A DNA stretch of 12,939 bases from Erythrobacter sp. (GTDB lineage: Bacteria; Pseudomonadota; Alphaproteobacteria; Sphingomonadales; Sphingomonadaceae): contig NZOF01000121.1 of NCBI GenBank assembly GCA_002695185.1, positions 1 through 12,939 of the forward strand, in the 5' to 3' direction. Both the position numbers and the translations under genes were made by a program. The notes under the pieces were generated by a model. It searched no databases. It was not told the DNA's origin and saw only the letters and a list, made by a program, of their open reading frames with translations. Below are positions 1 to 7,200 of this stretch, piece by piece (positions within the stretch are counted from its first letter, which is position 1; every line of letters begins with the position of its first letter).

Positions 1-222
1 GTCGATGATTTCCAGGTAGGCATGGAATGCCTCAAGGACAAAACAGCGTGGACATCCGGCGACTGGGAACTCGGCGACGAAGTTCGGCGCTGGAACTCGC
101 TGCAAAATGTCAATCGCGACGTCGCGCTACTCAAGCACTATCTCGTCGGCATCCTCAAGGCCGATCTCAGACAAAAGCGGCGAGCAGCACCCGCTCCACT
201 CTTCGAAGACGCAGCTGAATAG
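1..222 (+). CDS. 3' end of an unidentified gene (5' truncated by window edge)
   Basis: The frame is open from base 1 to a TAG at 220-222 and gives about 73 C-terminal residues. The ATG at 22 is probably internal, because the codons before it are open and read as ordinary protein (VDDFQVG). The fragment is hydrophilic and aromatic-rich (SGDWELGDEVRRWNSLQNVN), then turns basic (KADLRQKRRA) and ends in an acidic tail. I see no motif that identifies it. The stop lies two bases before the GTG of queE, so the gene is almost certainly the operon partner immediately upstream of preQ0 synthesis. By context it could be a 7-deazaguanine-using protein such as a DpdA-type transglycosylase, but nothing in these 73 residues proves that. 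It could equally be another defence gene. Confidence 0.7.
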   Translation, partial: VDDFQVGMECLKDKTAWTSGDWELGDEVRRWNSLQNVNRDVALLKHYLVGILKADLRQKRRAAPAPLFEDAAE

Positions 223-224
223 TC

Positions 225-857
225 GTGGCTTATGCGGTCAAAGAGATATTCAAGACCTTGCAGGGTGAAGGCGCTCATGCTGGGCGCACGGCTGTTTTCT
301 GCCGTTTCTCGGGCTGCAATCTTTGGTCGGGTCGCGAACAGGACCGAGCGAGCGCGCAATGCACCTTTTGCGACACCGACTTCGTGGGTGTGGATGGGAC
401 CTGTGGGGGCCGTTTCGCGGACGCGGAATTGCTGGCACAAACAATCGCTGATGAATGGGCTGGCTCGAATGAGAGTCGCTATGTTGTGCTCACAGGTGGT
501 GAACCGTTGCTGCAGGTCGATGCGCCTTTGGTAGATGCACTTCATCGACACGGTTTTGAAATCGGGGTCGAGACCAATGGCACGCGTCCTGCCCCAGAAG
601 GCATCGATTGGATCTGCGTTAGCCCCAAAGGGGAAAACGAACTTGTCTTGCGTTCGGGCAACGAACTGAAGCTCGTGTTCCCGCAGGCAGGCGCGCCACC
701 TGAACGCTTCGAAGACCTCGAGTTCGAGCACTTCTTCTTGCAGCCAATGGATTGCGCCGAGGCCGGCCAATGCCTCGATGACACGATCCATTACTGCCTC
801 GAAAATCCTCACTGGCGCCTATCGCTCCAGTCGCACAAGCTAGTCGGAATCCGCTGA
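225..857 (+). CDS. queE: 7-carboxy-7-deazaguanine synthase QueE (radical SAM)
   Basis: QueE converts 6-carboxy-5,6,7,8-tetrahydropterin to 7-carboxy-7-deazaguanine in the cytoplasm, using S-adenosylmethionine, a 4Fe-4S cluster and Mg2+. The protein has 210 residues, a normal length. The N-terminus VKEIFKTLQGEGAHAGR is the family signature. The cluster cysteines are C31, C46 and C49, spaced CX14CX2C, the expanded spacing of many QueE proteins in place of the classical CX3CX2C. The radical-SAM GGEP motif is at 91-94, ETNGT at 116-120, SPK at 133-135, and the C-terminus LSLQSHKLVGIR is typical. The start is a GTG two bases after the upstream stop. No later start keeps the conserved N-terminus, and the ribosome binding site is weak, so translation is probably coupled to the gene before. 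The stop overlaps the queD ATG by one base (TGATG). Identification is firm. Confidence 0.96.
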   Translation: MAYAVKEIFKTLQGEGAHAGRTAVFCRFSGCNLWSGREQDRASAQCTFCDTDFVGVDGTCGGRFADAELLAQTIADEWAGSNESRYVVLTGGEPLLQVDAPLVDALHRHGFEIGVETNGTRPAPEGIDWICVSPKGENELVLRSGNELKLVFPQAGAPPERFEDLEFEHFFLQPMDCAEAGQCLDDTIHYCLENPHWRLSLQSHKLVGIR

Positions 858-1231
858 TGTACGAACTCTCAAAGCAATTTCGCTTCGATGCGGCCCACAC
901 GCTCGATCGTATTGTTCAGACTGAATCCAGCCGGAGAATTCATGGGCACAGCTATAGGGGCGAAGTCACCCTAAGGGGCAGGCCTGATCCGGAAAGCGGA
1001 ATGATTGTCGATGTGGGCATTCTGGAACGCGAACTGGAAAGTGTTCGCGACGCGCTCGACCATCGCTTTCTCGATGACATCAACGACCTTGGTCCAGCTA
1101 CGATGGAGAACCTTTGCCGCTGGATCTGGGAGCGTCTGAAGCCCAGCTTTCCTGCGCTGACGAAAGTGAGTGTCTATCGCGATAGCAACAGCGATGCATG
1201 CTCCTACTGGGGGGAAGAAGAACTCGCATGA
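857..1231 (+). CDS. queD: 6-carboxytetrahydropterin synthase QueD / PTPS-family protein
   Basis: This is a small PTPS-fold enzyme of 124 residues, expected to turn 7,8-dihydroneopterin triphosphate into 6-carboxytetrahydropterin, the substrate of QueE. The zinc-binding histidines are clear: H14 in FRFDAAH, and H29 and H31 in IHGHSY. D68-H69 in LDHRFLDD match the catalytic Asp-His pair, and the WIWERLKP segment is typical. Two expected residues are missing. The nucleophilic Cys, four residues before the first His of HGH in E. coli QueD (C27), is Ser25 here. The pterin-anchoring Glu near the C-terminus aligns with Asp109 in [11 protein letters not shown]. Nearby E23 might substitute, as Glu does in some PTPS subfamilies. 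I recall similar SRRIHGH forms in other alphaproteobacteria but could not check this. Position between queE and queC makes the QueD role very likely. It overlaps both neighbours, by 1 bp and by 4 bp. Confidence 0.88.
   Translation: MYELSKQFRFDAAHTLDRIVQTESSRRIHGHSYRGEVTLRGRPDPESGMIVDVGILERELESVRDALDHRFLDDINDLGPATMENLCRWIWERLKPSFPALTKVSVYRDSNSDACSYWGEEELA
1209..1220 (+). promoter_or_regulatory. Ribosome binding site of queC
   Basis: A purine run of six G followed by AAGAAG ends seven bases before the ATG at 1228. It supports that ATG as the queC start over the in-frame ATG at 1198, which lies upstream of this site inside queD and would add ten non-conserved residues. Confidence 0.7.
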
Positions 1232-1941
1232 TCGCAGACGAGAAAGCCCTAGTCCTATTCTCGGGCGGACAGGATTCTGCAACGTGCTTGGCATGGGCTT
1301 TGGAGAACTTCGCATCGGTGGAGACGATCGGGTTTGACTATGGCCAGAGGCACAGGGTCGAACTCGAATGCCGCGAGGAATTTCTCGCCAAAGTCGTCGA
1401 CATCAAACCGGACTGGAAGGGCAAACTTGGCGCGGATCATATGCTCGATCTGTCGATCCTTGGGCAGATTAGCGATACCGCTCTGACGCGCGGAGCAGAA
1501 ATAGCATTGCGCGAAGACGGCCTGCCCAACACTTTTGTCCCTGGCCGCAACCTTCTGTTTTTCACGCTTGCGGCAGCGCTCGCCTCACGTCGTCAGGCGC
1601 GACACCTCATCGGAGGAATGTGCGAGACCGACTTTTCCGGGTACCCGGACTGTCGCGATGACACGCTCAAATCGCTTCAGGTCACCCTCAATCTCGGGAT
1701 GAACACTCGAGCTGTGCTATGTACGCCGCTTATGTGGCTCGATAAGGCGCAGACTTGGGCTATGGCCAAGCAACTTGGGGGCGCTCAGCTAATTGAGCTT
1801 ATCCGGACATCGACACATACCTGCTATCTCGGCGTTCACGATCTGCTTCATAATTGGGGGTATGGTTGCGGAACCTGCCCTTCCTGCGAATTGCGGATTA
1901 AGGGATGGGAAGGGTTCGATGCATCGCGCCGCGATGCGTGA
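1228..1941 (+). CDS. queC: 7-cyano-7-deazaguanine (preQ0) synthase QueC
   Basis: QueC converts 7-carboxy-7-deazaguanine to preQ0 with ATP and ammonia, the last step of preQ0 synthesis. The protein has 237 residues, a usual length. The PP-loop SGGQDS is at 12-17 and DYGQRH at 37-42. PGRN at 105-108 and GYPDCR at 138-143 are family motifs. The structural zinc ligands are C199, C214, C217 and C220 (CGTCPSC near the C-terminus). All key residues are present, so this looks like a working QueC and not the divergent QueC-like protein (QatC) of the Qat defence system. The ATG lies inside the queD stop (ATGA) behind a strong ribosome binding site. The preQ0 could feed tRNA queuosine or, given the downstream genes, a 7-deazaguanine DNA modification. 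No folE (GTP cyclohydrolase) is in the window, so the starting pterin must come from elsewhere. Confidence 0.96.
   Translation: MIADEKALVLFSGGQDSATCLAWALENFASVETIGFDYGQRHRVELECREEFLAKVVDIKPDWKGKLGADHMLDLSILGQISDTALTRGAEIALREDGLPNTFVPGRNLLFFTLAAALASRRQARHLIGGMCETDFSGYPDCRDDTLKSLQVTLNLGMNTRAVLCTPLMWLDKAQTWAMAKQLGGAQLIELIRTSTHTCYLGVHDLLHNWGYGCGTCPSCELRIKGWEGFDASRRDA
1919..1939 (+). other. GC-rich RNA hairpin at the 3' end of queC
   Basis: GCATCGC at 1921-1927 and GCGATGC at 1931-1937 are perfect inverted repeats around a 3-base loop. A G-U pair and an A-U pair extend the stem to nine pairs (1919-1927 with 1931-1939). It covers the last queC codons up to the first base of the stop. No T-run follows, so this is not a standard intrinsic terminator. 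It could act as an attenuator, a 3'-end stabiliser or a processing point between the queEDC block and the nuclease-helicase genes. A weaker 5-bp hairpin (CGCCG at 1965-1969, CGGCG at 1976-1980) lies in the same gap. The pairing is seen directly; any role is inferred. Confidence 0.45.
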
Positions 1942-1981
1942 CGTAGTGGCAGAGCGGACTAGGACGCCGATGGTCCGGCGC

Positions 1982-1988
1982 AGGGGAG
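1982..1988 (+). promoter_or_regulatory. Ribosome binding site of the nuclease gene
   Basis: AGGGGAG ends four bases before the ATG at 1993. It is a strong site and fixes that start, independent of translation from queC. The 51-bp gap is the only real spacer in the operon, and no clear promoter is visible in it. Confidence 0.65.
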
Positions 1989-1992
1989 AATT

Positions 1993-4251
1993 ATGGCGTC
2001 GGGTCTGAGTGCGTCCACGGTCAAATCTTGGTTTCAGTATCGCTGCGAACGCAAGACGCGTTATGACATGATGACGCGCGCAGAACGCGACAGCGCCACC
2101 ATCGTCAAGGAAGAGAGCGGCGCCGCCTGGGCTCTTGAAGGAAACAAGTTCGAGGAGCGTGTACTCGCCAGGCTCAGCGCAAAGGAGCCTTTGTTAGGAC
2201 CTGGTCCAAACGAAGATCGGTTGGGCCAGGCAGAAACGATCGCCTTTCTCCGAGGCCAAACGAAGCAAAAGGCTGCTACCCAACTCGGTCTCGAACAAGG
2301 ACCATCGTTTCGCGCCGCGCTTGCTCTGCCCGATCATCTGCAGATCAATCGATCCTACACCGACATCGTGTTTCGCGAGACGACACCTAATGGCGTCGTC
2401 TTTCGCATCGTCGATATCAAGGCGACACGCAATTCCACGCCCTTCCACAAGGCACAGGTCGCATTCTACGCGCTGTTGCTTCGAGGCATGCTCGCCGATC
2501 TCGGGATCGACGCAAGTGTCGATGCGACCGGTGCCGTCTGGCATATACGGGCGGGAAGCCGCGTGGCCGAGGGACTTGTTGAGCCAGCGACTTTCCCGCT
2601 CAAGCCCTATTTGAGATTGGTTGAGGAGTTCCTGAAGCGCGATGCACCGCGTATCGCTAGGAGAAAGGTCCTCGCAAACTTCGATGAGACCTTCTTCCAT
2701 ATCTACTTCAAATGTGAGCAGTGTGATTATCTCGCCCATTGTCGCAAAGCTATCGAGCATCCGAACCCCGCCGAAAACGATGTGTCCGCGGTCCCCGGCG
2801 TTTCACACGAAGGCAAGCTAGCGCTGCAGGCGCGCGGCCTGAAGACGGTCGGGCTGCTCGCGGGTTCGGCTGGGATTGGCACCACTGGGCCGACGAGTTG
2901 GTCATTGCAGCGTCGGAGCGACACCATCATCGCTCGCGCCGGCGCGATTACGGCCAATAACGTGCGCCGCCTCCCAGACGTGATGAGCTATCTCATGCCG
3001 CCACGCATCGACCGTGCGTTCTACCTTCTCGCCGATCATGACGCCGTGGAAGATAACCTCGTCTCCGTCGCCTACATGCGGCGCGGCGGAACACCCCGAT
3101 CGGTCATTCGCGTTATCGACAAGAGCAGCCCGGATGCCGAACGGCAAGCACTGCTCGACGTGTTCGTCGCGCTCATCGCCGATCTTGGCGAGATCGATGC
3201 CCACAACGAAGCTGCCGCCCCTGATCAGCAACTCCAGGCCCACATCTTCATCTATGAGCCCGCCGAAGCGCGCGCGATACAAGCGGCGATCGGTAGGCAT
3301 CTGAACGATCCTCAGATCCGAACCGGTTTGCTCCACGCCGTTCGGTTGTTTCCGCCGGAGGATGTAGTGCCCGAGCCCGAATTCAAGGGCGCGCACCACC
3401 TTCCCGCCACAGCAATCCGATCTGTCATAGAGCAGCTATATGCGTTGCCGGCGTTGGTCTCGTATGACCTTCGGCAAGTCTCGGAGGCACTTCAGGCCGC
3501 CGGGCAGATCGATGCAGCTTATACGCCGGTTGGCACATTTCGACGAGACTTCTCGTCCTTGCTTGCAATGGAAGTCATTCGCTCGCTTCGCGAGGGGCTC
3601 CGCGATGCGGTCTCCCACGCCCAAGTGGAGGCAGATGTCAGGGCGAGGCTGGAAGCGGCAGCGCGACTCGTTGAGTGGCTGACCAGCCAGAACGCGGCAT
3701 CGCAGCCACCATTTTTGCGGCTCGAAAAACAACCTTTCCGATTCCAATCTACTCTCAACCCTCTGAATGCCGGCGATCTTGATCTTCTTCACGCATACGA
3801 ACTGCTGGATTCGCGTAGCGCCTTGCTGGAAACACTTGTGCGCCTCGCCCAACCTGCTCGCGTGCGCCAGCAACGCGGAGAGTGTCTCGCCGGTCTGACG
3901 CTCGAAAGCGAGGGCAGACATCCGAATGGACGCCGCTGGCTTCGCTTCTCAATTCCGCCAGAGAGCCGCGATGCCGAAATCTCACCTGACGACATTGGCC
4001 TCATCCTGACCGACGACAATCCCGACCTACGTCTCAACCCCGCAAACTGGCGTCCATTGGAGATCCGATTCAACTATGGGGATTATGGATCGCTCTTCGT
4101 GAACATGTCGGCGCGCCAATATGATTCGTCGATCATGGCTAGCCTTCGCCGCCAAACCGGACCGAAGGGATGGTGCATCGACAAGACCCACCGGGACATC
4201 AATGGCCCGCGAGTCCAAAACTTTCTCCTTCAACTCGGCGGCCAGCCATGA
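1993..4251 (+). CDS. Cas4/RecB-like PD-(D/E)XK nuclease with HhH and RNase H-like regions (TM0106-type)
   Basis: This is a 752-residue predicted DNA nuclease. Residues 1-255 form a RecB/Cas4-type PD-(D/E)XK domain: E54/E55 in the first helix, D124 (SYTDIVF), D141-I-K143 (the DXK catalytic pair) and Q155 to Y159 in AQVAFYALLL. C18 (YRCER) with C241, C244 and C250 (KCEQCDYLAHC) match the one-plus-three cysteine layout of the 4Fe-4S cluster in Cas4 and AddB. A helix-hairpin-helix-like stretch follows at about 265-290 (AVPGVSHEGKLALQARGL). Residues about 340-500 resemble the RNase H-like part of TM0106-family proteins (IFIYEPAEARAIQAAIGRH), but its first acidic strand is degenerate, so it may be inactive. 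The last 180 residues are beta-rich and unassigned. The ATG of the helicase gene overlaps this stop by 4 bp. In TM0106-type proteins known to me, this nuclease part is often joined to a UPF1-like helicase, which here is the next gene. They probably form one complex. Confidence 0.85.
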   Translation: MASGLSASTVKSWFQYRCERKTRYDMMTRAERDSATIVKEESGAAWALEGNKFEERVLARLSAKEPLLGPGPNEDRLGQAETIAFLRGQTKQKAATQLGLEQGPSFRAALALPDHLQINRSYTDIVFRETTPNGVVFRIVDIKATRNSTPFHKAQVAFYALLLRGMLADLGIDASVDATGAVWHIRAGSRVAEGLVEPATFPLKPYLRLVEEFLKRDAPRIARRKVLANFDETFFHIYFKCEQCDYLAHCRKAIEHPNPAENDVSAVPGVSHEGKLALQARGLKTVGLLAGSAGIGTTGPTSWSLQRRSDTIIARAGAITANNVRRLPDVMSYLMPPRIDRAFYLLADHDAVEDNLVSVAYMRRGGTPRSVIRVIDKSSPDAERQALLDVFVALIADLGEIDAHNEAAAPDQQLQAHIFIYEPAEARAIQAAIGRHLNDPQIRTGLLHAVRLFPPEDVVPEPEFKGAHHLPATAIRSVIEQLYALPALVSYDLRQVSEALQAAGQIDAAYTPVGTFRRDFSSLLAMEVIRSLREGLRDAVSHAQVEADVRARLEAAARLVEWLTSQNAASQPPFLRLEKQPFRFQSTLNPLNAGDLDLLHAYELLDSRSALLETLVRLAQPARVRQQRGECLAGLTLESEGRHPNGRRWLRFSIPPESRDAEISPDDIGLILTDDNPDLRLNPANWRPLEIRFNYGDYGSLFVNMSARQYDSSIMASLRRQTGPKGWCIDKTHRDINGPRVQNFLLQLGGQP

Positions 4252-7200
4252 GCGCTCAGGAAATCCTGCGCTTCCTGCGCGATCCACTCGATTTCGCGGA
4301 TGATCCGGTCGATGCCGATATCTGGGACGCAGGTTTCAGCGACGTTGCACAGCCCCTCACCGAAGCCGCGAACATACCCTTGCGCCGGGCGCAAATTGAT
4401 GCCTGGCATGGGCTCGCTCACGCTCGCGCCGGGCTGATTCTTGGTCCGCCCGGAACCGGCAAAACCCACGCGCTCGCCTGGATGGCTGCGGGGTACCTTG
4501 AAGCGCGGCGGCGGGCAGGCTTGCCCTGCCGGATCCTCGTCTCCGCCTTCACCCGCAACGCCATCATCAATCTCATTGAGGCAATCGCTGTGCGGTGCCA
4601 GCAACTCGACGTCCCTCCCCGAATTGCCTTTGTTGGTCGCGAACCGTCTAGTCCGCTTGCACCCGGCGTCGAGCATCTCGACGTCGATGATGCTGCGGCT
4701 CTTCTCACCGAAGACTATGCCGTCGCTGGAATGACGGTGTGGGGCCTCAACCGGCTCATCGATGCGCAAGGCGGATTTACCGGTGCTTTCTTCCACCTGA
4801 CCTGCGTCGATGAAGCTTCGCAGATGGTGTTGAGCCATGGCCTGATGGCTATTGCCGGTATGGCAGAAAATGGTCGTATCCTGGTCGCGGGCGACAACAA
4901 GCAGCTTCCACCGATCAGGGTTGAACATGAACATGATGTCGACGGCCGTCGGCTCGGATCATCGCTCTACGCCTTCCTTCAAGCGGCCGGCGTTCCGGAA
5001 TTTCCGTTCGACGAGACGTTCCGGCTGAACGAACCGCTCACGCGCTTTCCCCGCGATCGCTTCTATGAGAACCGCTACCAGAGCGTTGTCCCCGAGCGGT
5101 GCCTCCCCCTGATTGAGGACTGGGAACAAGGGCTCGATGATTGGGAGCGAGTGGCGCTCGACCCTGAGTATCCGATCTGCGTTCTGATCCATGACGGTCC
5201 GCCAACCGGATCATCCAACCCGTTCGAAGCGACGGTCGCGGCTAGGCTCGGACGCCTGTTGTTCCGCCGACTGCCGCCGACTAAGGATGGCGCGGACGAT
5301 GCCGAGAAATGGCAGCATCGCCTCGCGATTGTCAGCCCACATCGCGCGCAGAACGCGCTGATCCGCAACATGCTTGCCCAAGGGCCGGAAGGCGCGGGCG
5401 CAGTGGTTGAGACCGTCGACCGCATCCAGGGCCGCGAGCGGGATGCGATGGTCGTGAGCTACACCGTCGCCGACCCCGAGTTCGCACTGGCGGAAGCGGA
5501 GTTCATCTTCAGTCCCGAGCGTCTCAATGTCACCGTGACGCGTGCGCGCGGCAAGCTCATCCTGATCATTTCGCGGCGATTGCTTGAAGTCGTGCCGTCC
5601 GACGAGGAGTTGGTCGACAAGGCCGAGACCCTGCGCGAATTCATCTTCCGCGCCAAATATGCAGACAGCGTCAAGCTGTCCGCGCCCGATCACGGCCAGG
5701 TCAACGTCGATGTCTGCGTCCTTCCATTCAGCGACGAGGCGCCGCTGCCGCAGATCGCCGCGCCCGCGCGGCCGGTGCGAGACGACCTTGCTGACCTCAC
5801 GCCCGGGCACCTGCGGATCCTTGAAGAAATCCGCAAAATGGCTGGCGTCAACAAGTGGGGCACTGTTCCCGACTACACGCTTGCCAGGGCAATGCGCAGC
5901 GACGCCAAAAGGATATTCCCTGATCTGCGACTGCTGCAGCGACACGGCCATATCGCGTTGGAGCACGTCCAAGGCACGCCGCCCTTTTGGAGCATCACGC
6001 CGCTCACCAATCAACGGGCACTTTATTCGCTCGATACAGACGAGTTGGTCGACCGGGTCGAGGAAGCGATCATGCTCGCCGGGGCCGGCCGGCGAGGTGC
6101 CCTGTATCGTCGGGTTCGCGACGCTTTCGACTGGCTAGGTGCAGACGGCGAGGACCAGTTCAAGCCCGTGCTTGACGGTCTCGAGGCGGACAAGGTCGTC
6201 CAATATGAGATGATCAACAACCGGCTCTATGTCGCGCGGGTCCGAACCGAGCCGGCGGACGCCCGCGACCTGGCCGAGGCGCTCGGCGAAGACCTTCAGC
6301 CGGCAGACTATATCCTCCTCAATCACCTCGAAGACCATGAGGCCCGACGGATCAACTTCGGCGTTTTCGAAGAGTGGCATGCCCCGATGGATCTCGCGCG
6401 CGGGCTTGGCGCCAGCCTCTCGGAGGTCGCGGAGTCGCTCCGCCGCCTGAGCCTCCACGGGCACGTGCTCATTGCGGAAGAGGGACGTGTTCGCAGCCGA
6501 ATGGCGGAAATGGCGCGCGCCGTCCGCTATTCAAAACAGCGCTTCCATAAGGACGATGCCGGTGATCGACCGTATCTCGTCCGCGGCCTGAAGGTTGAAT
6601 TGCGCAACAGGGAAAAGCCGGCTTATGAAAGCCCGCTGCGTGATGCCGTTGCGGCCGTCGAAGCGAAGCATGGGCAAGGCAGCGAGCCCACCGCAGCGTT
6701 CGGGATGGTGGCCGAAATGCTGCGGCGTGCCTGGAACGCACCCTCGCCGAACCTCGCCGGCTTCCAGGATCGGGCGTTTACCGCGATATTCGACGCCTGG
6801 GTTGGGTCTGGCGACGAACGCTTCGTCATCGCGGCTGACACAGGCTCGGGAAAGACCGAGGCAGCCTGCCTGCCCATCATCGCTGGCGCGACACTGGACC
6901 TGCTTCGCTCCATCGGCGGCACGCGGGCGATCCTCGTTTATCCGCGCGTCAGGCTCGCCGCCAACCAGGCGCAGCGGCTAGCCCGTTATTTGGCGGCGCT
7001 CCGGAACGTGGATGGAGCACCCCGTCTCACATTGGGTTTGCAAAACGGTGCCGTTCCAGAAGGCTGGCATTATGCGGACCCGGAGACGTGGGAGCCGACC
7101 GGCCGCACCGGCGAATATCATTTTCCTTTCTTCATGTGCCCCGAGCCCGCCTGCGGCGCTCCGCTCGCCATTGCCGCTGGGATAAACGGTGCGCCTGACA

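Noticed and set aside
138..812. 224-residue minus-strand open frame across queE
   Set aside because: It lies opposite a clearly conserved gene and has no recognisable domain; long antisense frames are expected in GC-rich DNA.
1198..1227. In-frame ATG upstream of queC at 1198
   Set aside because: It adds ten residues inside queD with no family resemblance; the ATG at 1228 has the strong ribosome binding site and the ATGA overlap.
1228..1941. QueC as QatC of the Qat defence system
   Set aside because: All QueC motifs and zinc cysteines are intact, queE and queD are adjacent, and no QatA, QatB or QatD is seen.
2044..2742. Assignment of the nuclease domain as CRISPR Cas4
   Set aside because: There are no repeats, cas1 or cas2, the protein is about four times Cas4 length, and its extra domains and helicase partner point to TM0106-type proteins.
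4170..4247. In-frame ATG upstream of the helicase at 4170
   Set aside because: The extra 26 residues lie wholly within the nuclease gene, are Pro-rich and unlike protein, while the ATG at 4248 makes a standard 4-bp overlap.
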